Shown: one piece after another, positions 32,010 through 40,431 of the stretch
How the letters are laid out: each line of letters opens with the position of its first letter
Numbering within the stretch: the stretch's first letter is position 1
Assembly: GCF_001643235.1 (NCBI RefSeq)
Contig: NZ_LQWY01000067.1
Coordinates: 62,001 to 126,000, forward strand
DNA length: 64,000 nucleotides
Direction: 5' to 3'
From: Domibacillus aminovorans
GTDB lineage: Bacteria > Bacillota > Bacilli > Bacillales > Domibacillaceae
The notes under the pieces: model-generated
What the model was told of the DNA's origin: nothing
Database searches by the model: none
The model's input: only the letters and a program-made list of their open reading frames with translations
Translations under genes and position numbers: made by a program

Positions 32010-33281
32010 ATGAATATAAACCAGGGGTTTTTAGGGAAACTTGGCATGGACTCTAAAATGGCCATGGGGTATTTCGGCGTAATGCTGTTTATGATTGGGG
32101 ACGGTCTGGAACAAGGCTGGCTATCTTCTTATTTAATTGACAACGGTTTGACTGTTCAACAATCCGCCTTACTTTTTAGTACATACGGTTTCGCCGTGGC
32201 GATCTCAGCGTGGTTTTCAGGAGTACTTGCTGAAGTTTTAGGCCCTCGTAAAACGATGGCGATGGGTGTTGTTTTGTTTGTTCTTGGAACACTGATCTTT
32301 TTACTAGTCGGTCTTCCGACGATGAACTTGGCCATTATGCTTCCGACGTATGCACTCCGCGGGCTAGGTTATCCTTTATTCTCATATGCTTTTCTTGTAT
32401 GGCTTACTTATTACGCGCCAGCTGAGAAACTTGGCACAGCTGTAGGTTGGTTCTGGGTTTCGTTCGCTGCTGGATTGAATGTTCTCGGTGCGTATTATTC
32501 AAGTTTAGTTTTGCCTTATTTAGGCGAAATGAAAACACTCTGGAGCGCGTTGGTTTTTGTAGCAATTGGGGCGATCCTTGCAATTGTTTTAAATAAAGAC
32601 GATGGCAGTAATCGAAAGAAATTTGAATCAAAAGCAGAAATGATGAAATATCTGTCAAAAGGGATTACGATCGCATTTGAACGGCCGAAAGTTGGACTTG
32701 GTGGAATTGTTCGAACGATTAACACGGCCGGTGCTTACGGGCTTGTTGTCTTTCTTCCAGCGTATATGATCGAAATCGGTTTTACACGCACAGAATGGTT
32801 GCAAATTTATGCTGCACTTTGGACAAGCAATGTTATTTTCAACCTCATTTGGGGCGTTGTCGGAGACAAATTGGGCTGGAGAAATACCGTTATGTGGTTC
32901 GGTGGTGTAGGCTGCGCTATCACCATCATGACGCTTTATTATATTCCGTTGTATATGGGACCAAACTATTGGGCTACAACGATTGCCGCGATAATTTTTG
33001 GAGCATGCGTTGCCGCTTTCGTACCGCTCTCTGCTCTAATACCATCACTTGCTCCTGAAAATCGGGGAGCCGCGATGTCAGTTTTAAATCTCGGCGCAGG
33101 CTTGAGTACATTTGTGGGTCCAGCGCTTGTAGGTCTTTTTATTGGCAGTGTGGGCACAGTAGGTATTCTCTGGATTTATTCCGGTTTATACTTAATTAGT
33201 GCACTTATCATGAGGTTTGTTACATTGCCGAAAGATGAAGTAGTGGGTGGCGTTTCTGCAAAAACACAAGCTGTTCATTGA
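32010..33281 (+). CDS. MFS polyol permease (RbtT/DalT type)
   Basis: The 423-residue protein has 12 segments and begins with GYFGVMLFMIGDGLEQGWLS, typical of the pentitol permeases RbtT and DalT. The loop LAEVLGPRKTMAMG carries MFS motif A. The likely substrate is erythritol or threitol by context. AAGGAGGAGAAGG is about 5 nt before the ATG. A strong terminator follows. Confidence 0.82.
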   Translation: MNINQGFLGKLGMDSKMAMGYFGVMLFMIGDGLEQGWLSSYLIDNGLTVQQSALLFSTYGFAVAISAWFSGVLAEVLGPRKTMAMGVVLFVLGTLIFLLVGLPTMNLAIMLPTYALRGLGYPLFSYAFLVWLTYYAPAEKLGTAVGWFWVSFAAGLNVLGAYYSSLVLPYLGEMKTLWSALVFVAIGAILAIVLNKDDGSNRKKFESKAEMMKYLSKGITIAFERPKVGLGGIVRTINTAGAYGLVVFLPAYMIEIGFTRTEWLQIYAALWTSNVIFNLIWGVVGDKLGWRNTVMWFGGVGCAITIMTLYYIPLYMGPNYWATTIAAIIFGACVAAFVPLSALIPSLAPENRGAAMSVLNLGAGLSTFVGPALVGLFIGSVGTVGILWIYSGLYLISALIMRFVTLPKDEVVGGVSAKTQAVH

Positions 33282-33296
33282 AAAAAAAGAAATAAT

Positions 33297-33332
33297 GAGA
33301 ACGTCTGTTAACAGATGTTCTCAATTTTTTTT
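33297..33332 (+). terminator. Terminator after the permease gene
   Basis: GAGAACGTCTG pairs with CAGATGTTCTC (one G-T), then AATTTTTTTT. The next genes have their own promoter. Confidence 0.85.
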
Positions 33333-33359
33333 AGTTATTTTTCATAAATCAAAAATAAT

Positions 33360-33415
33360 CGAAAATAAAAGAAAGTAAACATTGACTTTTTCGTAACAAA
33401 ATGAAAAAATACAAT
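33360..33415 (+). promoter_or_regulatory. Promoter region of the rpiB-dhaK-dhaL unit
   Basis: A possible -35 TTGACT (33382-33387) and a -10 TACAAT (33410-33415) are 22 bp apart, longer than normal, so one of the boxes may be another sequence. CGAAAATAAAAGAAAGTAAAC (33360-33380) and TTTTTCG (33387-33393) form the same CGAAA/TTTCG pair as the dehydrogenase promoter, which suggests control by the same repressor. Confidence 0.4.
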
Positions 33416-33465
33416 TAATAATAGAAAAGTTAAAAAAGAAGAAAGTAACGAAAGGACGATATATA

Positions 33466-33930
33466 ATGAAAATAGGATTAGGTTCCGATCATAATGCTTA
33501 TGATATGAAAGACAGTTTGAAAGAGTACATTCAGGAGTTAGGACATGAGGTTGTCGATTATGGTTCTGAAGATTCATGCACAGAGATCGATTATCCAGGC
33601 GTTGCGTTTCAAGTGGCAAATGATATTAACGAGACTAAAATCGACCGAGCAATTTTAGTTTGTGGAACAGGAATCGGTATGGCGATTGCAGCAGGAAAAG
33701 TACCTGGTATCCGAGCGGCATTGTGCCATGACACATATTCAGCGGAGCGTGCACAAAAAAGCAATGATGCACAAGTCTTGACAATGGGTGCAAAAGTTAT
33801 CGGGATTGAACCAGCTAAAAATGTGGTAAAAGTATACTTAGATTCTGAATTTCCTGGGGGGAATTCTGCGAGAAAAATACAGCAAATCACTGATAAAGAA
33901 CAGGAATATTTGAAAGGAGCGACCGTATAG
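33466..33930 (+). CDS. RpiB/LacA-type isomerase (erythrulose-4-phosphate isomerase candidate)
   Basis: The 154-residue protein is of the RpiB fold. SDHNAYDMK binds phosphate, DYPGVA and the catalytic cysteine motif CGTGIGMA (near 66-73) are intact, and CHDTYSAE and NDAQVLTMGA complete the site. Ribose-5-phosphate is the ancestral substrate, but RpiB paralogues convert D-erythrulose 4-phosphate to D-erythrose 4-phosphate in tetritol degradation, which fits this operon. It stops 2 nt before dhaK. Confidence 0.85.
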   Translation: MKIGLGSDHNAYDMKDSLKEYIQELGHEVVDYGSEDSCTEIDYPGVAFQVANDINETKIDRAILVCGTGIGMAIAAGKVPGIRAALCHDTYSAERAQKSNDAQVLTMGAKVIGIEPAKNVVKVYLDSEFPGGNSARKIQQITDKEQEYLKGATV

Positions 33931-33932
33931 AG

Positions 33933-34937
33933 ATGAAAAAGCTCATTAATAATCCAACGGTTGTTGTAGAGGAAATGATTGAAGGGTATGTGAAAGCATA
34001 TCCTAAACATGTCAGACAGCTGGAAGAGAATGCACGGGCACTCGTTACAGCCAAAGAAACATGCGAAGGAAAAGTAGGCGTTTTAATTGGTGGCGGTTCA
34101 GGCCATGAACCAGCATTTATGGGTTATATTGGAAGTGGAATGGCAGACGGTGTTGCAGTCGGAAATATTTTTGCTTCTCCTCCTCCAGATCCAATTCTTG
34201 AAGCAACGAAAGTAATCGACAAGGGAGAAGGCGTCATTTATATATATGGAAACTATGCTGGAGACGTGATGAACTTTGGAATGGCGGCGGAACTTGCTGA
34301 CCTTGAAAGTGGTATTCGGGTAGGCTCTGTGTTGGTCACAGATGATGTAGCTTCTGCGCCAAAAGAGGAAAAAGAAAAACGCAGAGGGATCGCTGGCGAA
34401 TTTTTCGTCACGAAAGCAGCAGGTGCTGCAGCGGATAAAGGCTATAATCTAGACGACGTGGTTCGCGTTGCGCAGAAAGCAAATGATTATATGCGTACGA
34501 TGGGTGTTGGCTTAACACCTTGTTCGCTTCCACAAACAGGAAAACCAAGCTTTGAACTTGAAGAAAATGAAATGGAAATCGGTCTAGGCCATCACGGTGA
34601 ACCTGGAATTGAAAAGGGCGAATTGCAGCCTGCTGATCAAGTCGTGGATCGTCTCGTACATGACATTTTAGCTGATATGCCGATTGAAAAGGGCGAAAAA
34701 GTGGCTGTTCTAGTCAACGGATTAGGCTCAACGACACGCATGGAGCTTTACATTATGTTCAGACGTGTTGAACAGATCTTAAGTGAAAAAGGTATTGAAA
34801 TCCACCGATCTTACGTTGGGGATTACAGCACATCCCTTGAAATGGGCGGTGCCTCTGTAACTATTTTGAAACTAGACGAAGAATTGGCCGAGTTTGTGGA
34901 TCATGCAGCAGACTGCCCAATGTACGTTCAAAAATAA
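33933..34937 (+). CDS. dhaK: DhaK-type kinase subunit, likely erythrulose kinase
   Basis: The 334-residue subunit holds the ketose covalently. The substrate site has GGGSGHEPAFMGYIG (residues 52-66) and the histidine that binds the carbonyl is in GLGHHGEPG (near 217). The other half, DhaL, follows 13 nt later. Dihydroxyacetone is the usual substrate, but tetritol pathways use DhaK relatives for erythrulose. No DhaM gene is present, so the phosphate donor would be ATP on DhaL, not a PTS protein. Confidence 0.88.
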   Translation: MKKLINNPTVVVEEMIEGYVKAYPKHVRQLEENARALVTAKETCEGKVGVLIGGGSGHEPAFMGYIGSGMADGVAVGNIFASPPPDPILEATKVIDKGEGVIYIYGNYAGDVMNFGMAAELADLESGIRVGSVLVTDDVASAPKEEKEKRRGIAGEFFVTKAAGAAADKGYNLDDVVRVAQKANDYMRTMGVGLTPCSLPQTGKPSFELEENEMEIGLGHHGEPGIEKGELQPADQVVDRLVHDILADMPIEKGEKVAVLVNGLGSTTRMELYIMFRRVEQILSEKGIEIHRSYVGDYSTSLEMGGASVTILKLDEELAEFVDHAADCPMYVQK

Positions 34938-34950
34938 GGAGTGACACAAG

Positions 34951-35601
34951 ATGAAAATGACTGCTGAAGATTTAAAAACCTTTTTGAAGAACGTTGTGGT
35001 GATGATTGAAGAGCAAAAAGAATATTTATGCGAACTGGATCGTAAGCTTGGTGATGGCGATCACGGTGTCACAATGTCTATTGGCTGGCAAGCTGTAAAT
35101 GAGAAACTTGAAGCTGAATTGAAAGACGAACAGGATTGCGGCAAGATATGCATTACAACAGGACGTACATTTCTTAGCGCTGTCGGTTCTTCTGTAGGAC
35201 CTCTTTATGCAACTGGTTTTATGAGAGGCGCTAAAGCATTTCAAGGAAAATCAGAACTAACTGATGTAGAGTTGAAAGATTTCTGGGTCGCATTTGTTGA
35301 AGGAATTAAAGAACGTGGGAAAGCCGAAGTCGGCGATAAAACGATGATCGACACATTGCAGCCGACACTCGAAAGCTTACAGACTAACTTTGAAAAATCC
35401 AATGATTTTTTAGCTGCATTTTCTGAAGCCGTTATAGCAGCGGAGCAGGGGATGGAATCAACGAAAGAAATGCTTTCCAAACGCGGGCGTTCAAGCCGTC
35501 TTGGAGAACGTTCTCTAGGGACGAAAGATCCCGGTGCTACATCTGCTTACCTTATTCTCGATACATTTTTAACGACAATTAAATCCGCTCAAGTGGCGTG
35601 A
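34951..35601 (+). CDS. dhaL: DhaL-type kinase subunit (ATP-binding partner)
   Basis: The 216-residue helical-barrel subunit binds ATP and Mg through LDRKLGDGDHGVTMS (near residues 29-43), TFLSAVGSSVGPLYATGF and the C-terminal GERSLGTKDPGATSAY. It transfers phosphate to the ketose held by DhaK. The two subunits are co-transcribed, with AAGGAG before the ATG and a terminator after. Confidence 0.88.
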   Translation: MKMTAEDLKTFLKNVVVMIEEQKEYLCELDRKLGDGDHGVTMSIGWQAVNEKLEAELKDEQDCGKICITTGRTFLSAVGSSVGPLYATGFMRGAKAFQGKSELTDVELKDFWVAFVEGIKERGKAEVGDKTMIDTLQPTLESLQTNFEKSNDFLAAFSEAVIAAEQGMESTKEMLSKRGRSSRLGERSLGTKDPGATSAYLILDTFLTTIKSAQVA

Positions 35602-35617
35602 TAATAAATGAAAATAG

Positions 35618-35669
35618 ATTCACCCGCTCATCGAAGTCAAAGTAATGTTGACGGGCGGGTGGATTTTTT
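35618..35669 (+). terminator. Terminator after dhaL
   Basis: ATTCACCCGC pairs with GCGGGTGGAT (one T-G), with a long loop, then TTTTTTAA. Confidence 0.75.
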
Positions 35670-35744
35670 AATATAAATTGTACCGTTGATTAACTATAAA
35701 TGCATAAAAATTCATTTTATTGAATGAGTAGGAGGGCGAAAACA

Positions 35745-36719
35745 TTGTCTCGATTAAACATTGAACAAAAAGAATGCATTCAGTCACTGGCAGATGAATT
35801 TTTAACGGTGGCACAAAAGGCAGCGATTGGGGTATATCCGTGGATTGGAAAGGGGAATAAAAATGAAGCGGATGGTGCTGGGACAGAAGCGATGCGCAAT
35901 GAAATGAATTGTATAAATATGAATGCGGTTATCGTCATCGGTGAAGGAGAAATGGATGAAGCGCCGATGCTGTATATTGGTGAAAAGCTTGGTACTGGCA
36001 ACGGCCCTCAAGTGGATATTGCCGTTGATCCAGTCGAAGGAACCACTCTTGTAGCGAAAGGACAGGATAATTCACTGGCAGTTATTGCAGTTTCAGAACA
36101 GGGAACACTTTTACATGCACCGGATATGTACATGGAAAAAATCGCTGTCGGACCGAGAGCAAGAGGCTGTATTGATATAAATGTATCTCTTACAGAAAAC
36201 ATGCAGTCCGTCGCAAAAGCGCTTGGCAAAGATATGAGCGAATTGACGGTGATGATCCAGGATCGTCCCCGTCATGATCATTTAATGAAGCAGGTATTTG
36301 AAGTGGGCGCAAAAGTGAGATTATTTTCCGATGTTGATATTACTGGAGCAATCGCAACAGCTATTGATGAACTAGACGTCGATATCCTTGTAGGTACTGG
36401 TGGCGCACCGGAAGGGGTCATTGCGGCGGTGGCATTGAAATGCCTCGGCGGCGATTTTCAAGGCAGATTGATTCCGGAAACGGAAGAGGAATCGGAGCGC
36501 TGCGTAAAGATGGGGCTTGCCGATCCGCATGCTGTATTAACAATCAATGATATTGTGAAATCGGATGACTGTTTTTTTGCCGCGACGGGCATTACGGATG
36601 GTCCTCTTTTAAAAGGGGTTTATAAAAAAGAAAATGGCAAAATGGCCACACATTCTTTTGTTGTGACAACGAGATATTCACAATTTATTGAAGCACAACA
36701 CGACGTATTATACATTTGA
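35745..36719 (+). CDS. glpX: Class II fructose-1,6-bisphosphatase / sedoheptulose bisphosphatase, GlpX
   Basis: The 324-residue Mg- or Mn-dependent phosphatase of the lithium-sensitive superfamily has GEGEMDEAPMLYIGE (near residues 66-80), DPVEGTTLVA (the metal motif, near 95) and the phosphate-binding GTGGAPEGVIAA. GlpX hydrolyses fructose-1,6-bisphosphate and often sedoheptulose-1,7-bisphosphate. TTG at 35745 is preferred because AGGAGGG is 8 nt before it. Here it follows the tetritol genes, where aldolase could join erythrose 4-phosphate with DHAP. Confidence 0.88.
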   Translation: MSRLNIEQKECIQSLADEFLTVAQKAAIGVYPWIGKGNKNEADGAGTEAMRNEMNCINMNAVIVIGEGEMDEAPMLYIGEKLGTGNGPQVDIAVDPVEGTTLVAKGQDNSLAVIAVSEQGTLLHAPDMYMEKIAVGPRARGCIDINVSLTENMQSVAKALGKDMSELTVMIQDRPRHDHLMKQVFEVGAKVRLFSDVDITGAIATAIDELDVDILVGTGGAPEGVIAAVALKCLGGDFQGRLIPETEEESERCVKMGLADPHAVLTINDIVKSDDCFFAATGITDGPLLKGVYKKENGKMATHSFVVTTRYSQFIEAQHDVLYI

Positions 36720-37020
36720 TAAAATAGATGTTTATCAATTATCCGCTTCGATAAATAGACTGACTGCTGGATGTTTTTGTGTGTTGAAGGGAACTTTAGT
36801 CTTGCATGCGAGTTCTTTTTCTAAGAAGAGGAAACAATACGATAGAATTCATACATACAAGCGCCAACAGGACAACAATATCCACATTGAGGGTTACGCC
36901 AGTAATTTTAAATTAAAAGGGTTAAAAATGTATGATTTCGGGTAAAAAATAGTGTACTTCTGTATGGATTACATTATAATGAGTAATGTTTGTAATTGAA
37001 CAGTAAAGGAGATTATTAAA
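36720..37020. other. Intergenic region between glpX and ptsH
   Basis: GAACT/AGTTC followed by TTTTT (36791-36820) is a weak terminator for glpX. TATAAT at 36975-36980, with no clear -35, is a candidate ptsH promoter. An 85-codon open frame overlaps the glpX end but has no ribosome site and is not called. Confidence 0.45.
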
Positions 37021-37287
37021 ATGAATACAAAAACATTTACAATTATTGATGAGACAGGTATCCACGCGCGTCCGGCGACGGTTCTTGTTCAAACAGCTTC
37101 TAAGTTTAGCTCTGATATCACATTAGATTACAATAGCAAAAGTGTGAACTTGAAATCCATCATGGGCGTAATGTCTCTTGGAATTCCGAAAGGTGCTTCT
37201 ATAAAAATTGCCGCTAACGGTTCAGATGCTGACGCAGCAATCGCAGCACTTGCAGAAACAATGCAATCGCAAGGCCTTGGCGAATAA
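37021..37287 (+). CDS. ptsH: HPr phosphocarrier protein (PtsH type)
   Basis: The 88-residue protein has both regulatory sites: the catalytic histidine in GIHARPAT (His15) and the serine kinased by HprK in [10 protein letters not shown] (Ser46). It transfers phosphate from enzyme I to PTS transporters; HPr-Ser-P is the CcpA corepressor. It is transcribed alone, without ptsI, so it may be the main or a second HPr. Its place after a CcpA-controlled cluster is notable. AAAGGAG is 9 nt before the ATG. Confidence 0.92.
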   Translation: MNTKTFTIIDETGIHARPATVLVQTASKFSSDITLDYNSKSVNLKSIMGVMSLGIPKGASIKIAANGSDADAAIAALAETMQSQGLGE

Positions 37288-37300
37288 TAATTCGCTTGAA

Positions 37301-37332
37301 AGATCACCGAATCCGTTTCGGTGATTTTTTGT
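37301..37332 (+). terminator. Terminator after ptsH
   Basis: GATCACCGAA and TTTCGGTGATT form a 9-bp stem with TTTTTT after it. Confidence 0.85.
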
Positions 37333-37353
37333 ATCATTTGGGGATTGAACTAC

Positions 37354-37425
37354 CCTCCACTTAACCCTCTTGCGAGTTGTTTGAAGTGGGGGATTCCTAC
37401 GATCACCCGCGTATCCGCCGGTTAT
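37354..37425 (-). ncRNA. Candidate omegaRNA (right-end RNA) of the first TnpB
   Basis: In TnpB elements the RNA guide is made from the 3' end of tnpB and the right end, with the guide taken from the flank. On the minus strand the sequence after the tnpB stop holds the stem CCTCCACTT/AAGTGGGGG (37354-37392). Position only supports the call; the guide would be the bases just left of about 37345. Confidence 0.35.
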
Positions 37426-38601
37426 TTAGTAGGCGAGCTCCGCCGTTCCTGCGGTTAGAAGTCGAATGGCTTCGTTTTTGATATTCGTACTTGCGTTCAG
37501 ATCTCGATCGTGATGAGTGTTACACGATGGGCAGTCCCATGTACGAATGGCGAGATTCTTCACGTCTTTGTGCTGGTGTCCACAATTGGAACAGAGCTGG
37601 CTCGATGCAAATGTTTTTCCGACCACGATGACCTGCTTGCCGTACCATTTCGCCTTGTATTCCAGCATCGCGCGGAATTGAGCCCAGCTCACTTCGCTGA
37701 TCGCTTTCGCCAGCTTGTGATTTTTGAGCATATTTGACACCTGCAAGTCTTCGATCCCAATCACATCGTGGTTTTTGATGATTTCGGTACTGACTTTGTG
37801 CAGGTAGTCTGCGCGTGTGTTGGCGATTTTCTCATGGATACAGGCCACTTTTACTTTTTGTTTTTGATAGTTTTTCGCTTCGGTTAACTTACATTTCCGC
37901 TTCATCGCGCCTTCTTTCCGGCGGGCAAGAATACGCTGTTCTTTAGCGAGCTTTTTCTCCAGTGTGCAGAAGAATTTCAGGTTTTTATAGACAGTGCCGT
38001 CTGAAAGGATCGCAACGTCTTTTAATCCAACATCAACGCCGCAAGATGAGTTGGTTTTAGCCAGTTTTTGTACCTCTGTTTCAACCAACAAAGAGACAAA
38101 GTATTTGCCGGAAGGATATCGTCTTATAGTAGCGCTCAAAATGCGTCCTTTCACTTCACGGCTTTTGGCAAACCGAACCCAGCCGAGCTTCGGCAGTTTT
38201 AGCTTATGGCCGGCTATGCTTACGTCAGGGGACTGGTTCTTCTTTTCGATATTGGTCGTGTACGACTGCACGTTGTTTCGCTTGCTTTTAAAGCGCGGCG
38301 CCTTATTTTGCTTGTTAAAAAAGCGGTCAAACGAATCAGCGAGATGTTTTAAGGAGGACTGCAACGCATGTGCGTCCACTTCTTTCAGCCAAGTGAATTC
38401 TTTCTTTAACTCGGGAAGCTGGGAAGAGCAAGCGCGATACGTTAAGCCTTTTCCTGTTTTTTCGTGTGTTTCATTCCATAGGGAGAGGAAACGGTTAAAG
38501 ACAAAGCGAGAGCAGCCGATAGTTTTCGCCATCAGCACGTCCTGTTCTTTGTTTGGATATAAGCGAAACTTATAGGCTTTATGGATGGCCATTCTTTTCA
38601 C
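37426..38601 (-). CDS. tnpB: TnpB RNA-guided nuclease, intact
   Basis: The 391-residue protein has the TnpB layout: HTH-like N-terminus ([10 protein letters not shown]), the split RuvC with D in [11 protein letters not shown] (near 190), E in GIEDLQVSN (near 276) and D in DRDLNAS (near 370), and a zinc ribbon ([10 protein letters not shown] then CPSCNTH). All three RuvC acidic residues are present, so a functional nuclease is expected. A promoter with TATAAT lies 54 nt upstream of the start on the minus strand. Confidence 0.9.
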   Translation of the reverse strand: MKRMAIHKAYKFRLYPNKEQDVLMAKTIGCSRFVFNRFLSLWNETHEKTGKGLTYRACSSQLPELKKEFTWLKEVDAHALQSSLKHLADSFDRFFNKQNKAPRFKSKRNNVQSYTTNIEKKNQSPDVSIAGHKLKLPKLGWVRFAKSREVKGRILSATIRRYPSGKYFVSLLVETEVQKLAKTNSSCGVDVGLKDVAILSDGTVYKNLKFFCTLEKKLAKEQRILARRKEGAMKRKCKLTEAKNYQKQKVKVACIHEKIANTRADYLHKVSTEIIKNHDVIGIEDLQVSNMLKNHKLAKAISEVSWAQFRAMLEYKAKWYGKQVIVVGKTFASSQLCSNCGHQHKDVKNLAIRTWDCPSCNTHHDRDLNASTNIKNEAIRLLTAGTAELAY

Positions 38602-38817
38602 CTCATTCCCAGGTTAGAACATTAGTTCCTATTAAATGATTATACCAAAGGCAAAAGAAAAAGCAACATCTTTTGCTTTGCAAACCAGAAATTCACCCCC
38701 TGCTTATCACTGGCTGTGCCCTTCGCGTGATTGAAGTAGGTGTGCTCTTTCGGTAAAATCTAATAGAAAGAAGGAAGAATAAATAGTGACAGTGTCGATT
38801 AAGAGGGGTGCGGGAGA

Positions 38818-39528
38818 ATGACATACGAAGAAGTAATGGGAAAGCTGGAGCAACTTGGCACGGATCAGACGAAAAAAACATTTTTGAGGCATGGCGCGAA
38901 GGAACCATTTTTCGGCGTTAAAGTGGGCGATTTGAAAAAGCACTGTGTGAAAGATGTGAAAAAGGATCAGCAGCTCGTCTATGACTTATACGCCTCGGGT
39001 AATAGTGATGCGATGTATTTGGCAGGGCTTACGGTCAAGCCGAAAGAGATGACGAAAGAGCGACTGAACGAATGGGTGCGCGGTGCTTACTGGTATATGA
39101 TCAGCGAATATACAGTCGCACAGATTGCGGCTGAATCACTCTTTGCGATCGAACTTGCGCGGGAATGGATGCGGGCGGATGAAGAAATGATCGTCGTTGC
39201 TGGCTGGAGTACGTATAGCAATTATTTGTCGATCGCACCAGATGAGCAGATTGATGGTGAAGAAGTGGAGCGGCTCTTAGCGCAGGTGGCGGAAACAATT
39301 CATGAAGAACAGAATCGTGTACGCTACGTTATGAACAATTTTGTTATTTGTGTCGGAGCATATTATGCACCGTTGACAGAGCGGGCAAAAGAAGTAGCAG
39401 TTGCTATTGGCAAAGTACACGTTGACGTTGGCAATACAGCTTGTAAAGTACCAGTTGCAATAGATTATATAAAGAAAATAGAAGACCGTCATGCAATCGG
39501 AAAAAAGCGAAAGACATGTATTTGTTAA
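38818..39528 (+). CDS. DNA alkylation repair protein (AlkC/AlkD-like, HEAT-type)
   Basis: The 236-residue helical-repeat protein begins with KTFLRHGAKEPFFGVKVGDLKK, typical of the DNA alkylation repair family (PF08713). The conserved tryptophans and aspartate lie in the YWYMISEY and VAGWSTYSNY segments. AlkD removes bulky cationic base lesions without base flipping. The branch here is a small one often called just DNA alkylation repair enzyme, so activity is plausible but unproven. GGGAG lies before the ATG. Confidence 0.8.
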   Translation: MTYEEVMGKLEQLGTDQTKKTFLRHGAKEPFFGVKVGDLKKHCVKDVKKDQQLVYDLYASGNSDAMYLAGLTVKPKEMTKERLNEWVRGAYWYMISEYTVAQIAAESLFAIELAREWMRADEEMIVVAGWSTYSNYLSIAPDEQIDGEEVERLLAQVAETIHEEQNRVRYVMNNFVICVGAYYAPLTERAKEVAVAIGKVHVDVGNTACKVPVAIDYIKKIEDRHAIGKKRKTCIC

Positions 39529-39629
39529 AAAGAAGTCGAAGAAAAAAGCATGTTACGCGTATTATTCCGGTGCAATCATGTAAAATAGGCATGATGCAAT
39601 TAGTGTTAAACAGAAAGGCTGGAAGATAG

Positions 39630-40214
39630 ATGACTTTAACAAACCATGGAACAATTCCTGTTGCTGTTTCAGCACGCCACGTGCATTTGTCACAGGAACA
39701 CCTTAAAATTTTATTTGGATCAGGACACGAATTAACGAAACGCGTAGATTTGTCGCAGCCGGGTCAATACGCAGCTGAAGAAACAGTGACAATTGCCGGT
39801 AAGAAAAGCGAAATTGCACGCGTTCGCGTCCTCGGACCGTGTCGCCCTGCAACACAGGTGGAAGTCAGCTTGACAGATGCTGTAAAGCTCGGTGTAAAAC
39901 CGCCGCTTCGTGAATCAGGCGATATTAAAGGATCAGAAGCAGTAACGATTACCGGTCCTGCCGGTTCTATTGAATTGTTAGAAGGCTTGATCATTGCAAA
40001 AGCACACGTTCATATGACGACAGAAGACGCGAAGAAATACAACGTTGAAAATAGTCAAATTGTGACTGTAGAAGTAGGCGGAGAGCGCCCGGTGTCATTC
40101 CGAAACGTCGTCATTCGCGTATCAGACAGCTATGCACTTGAAATGCACATTGATACAGATGAAGCAAACGCCGGTTTCATCTCACAAGGTGCAACAGGTG
40201 ATATTTGGGCGTAA
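39630..40214 (+). CDS. pduL: Phosphate propanoyltransferase (PduL type)
   Basis: The 194-residue zinc enzyme interconverts acyl-CoA and acyl phosphate. The two Zn-binding motifs are ARHVHLS (near residues 16-22) and AKAHVHMT (near 122-129), with the C-terminal histidine in LEMHIDTDEANAG. The N-terminus lacks the helix that directs PduL to microcompartment shells, and no shell proteins are nearby, so it is probably a free phosphotransacylase, possibly for acetate formation. It stands alone before a terminator. Confidence 0.9.
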   Translation: MTLTNHGTIPVAVSARHVHLSQEHLKILFGSGHELTKRVDLSQPGQYAAEETVTIAGKKSEIARVRVLGPCRPATQVEVSLTDAVKLGVKPPLRESGDIKGSEAVTITGPAGSIELLEGLIIAKAHVHMTTEDAKKYNVENSQIVTVEVGGERPVSFRNVVIRVSDSYALEMHIDTDEANAGFISQGATGDIWA

Positions 40215-40221
40215 TAGGGAG

Positions 40222-40254
40222 AGAAGCTGCTGCATTTTGCAGCGGCTTTTTTGT
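40222..40254 (+). terminator. Terminator after pduL
   Basis: AAGCTGCTGCA pairs with TGCAGCGGCTT (one bulge), with six T after it. Confidence 0.8.
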
Positions 40255-40431
40255 CGTACAGGACGTGCTAAAAAAGGCGTAGCAATAAATGTTGTGCCAT
40301 TGAGCCTTTGATTCATGGCGACGGGCGGGATAAATAACAATTAAACCCTGCTGATATATATTAGAATCCCGCTAAAGTCGGTATAGGCCTTCTTGAATAC
40401 GGGTAAAAATCAATAAGAAGAGGTGAAGCAG

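Larger units (their letters stand above)
37345..38692 (-). mobile_element. TnpB-only element of the IS200/IS605 group
   Basis: One tnpB with no TnpA nearby, flanked by imperfect subterminal hairpins: CCTCCACTT with AAGTGGGGG at 37354-37392 (right-end side) and CAAAG/CTTTG with CAAAAG/CTTTTG at 38646-38680 (left-end side). There are no terminal inverted repeats or target duplications, as expected. The exact ends are approximate. Mobility would need a TnpA supplied in trans. Confidence 0.6.

Noticed and set aside
36688-36945. An 85-codon frame beyond glpX
   Set aside because: It begins inside glpX in another frame, has no ribosome site and crosses the weak terminator of glpX.
37021-37287. Crh instead of HPr
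   Set aside because: The His15 motif (GIHARPAT) needed for PTS phosphotransfer is present; Crh lacks that histidine.
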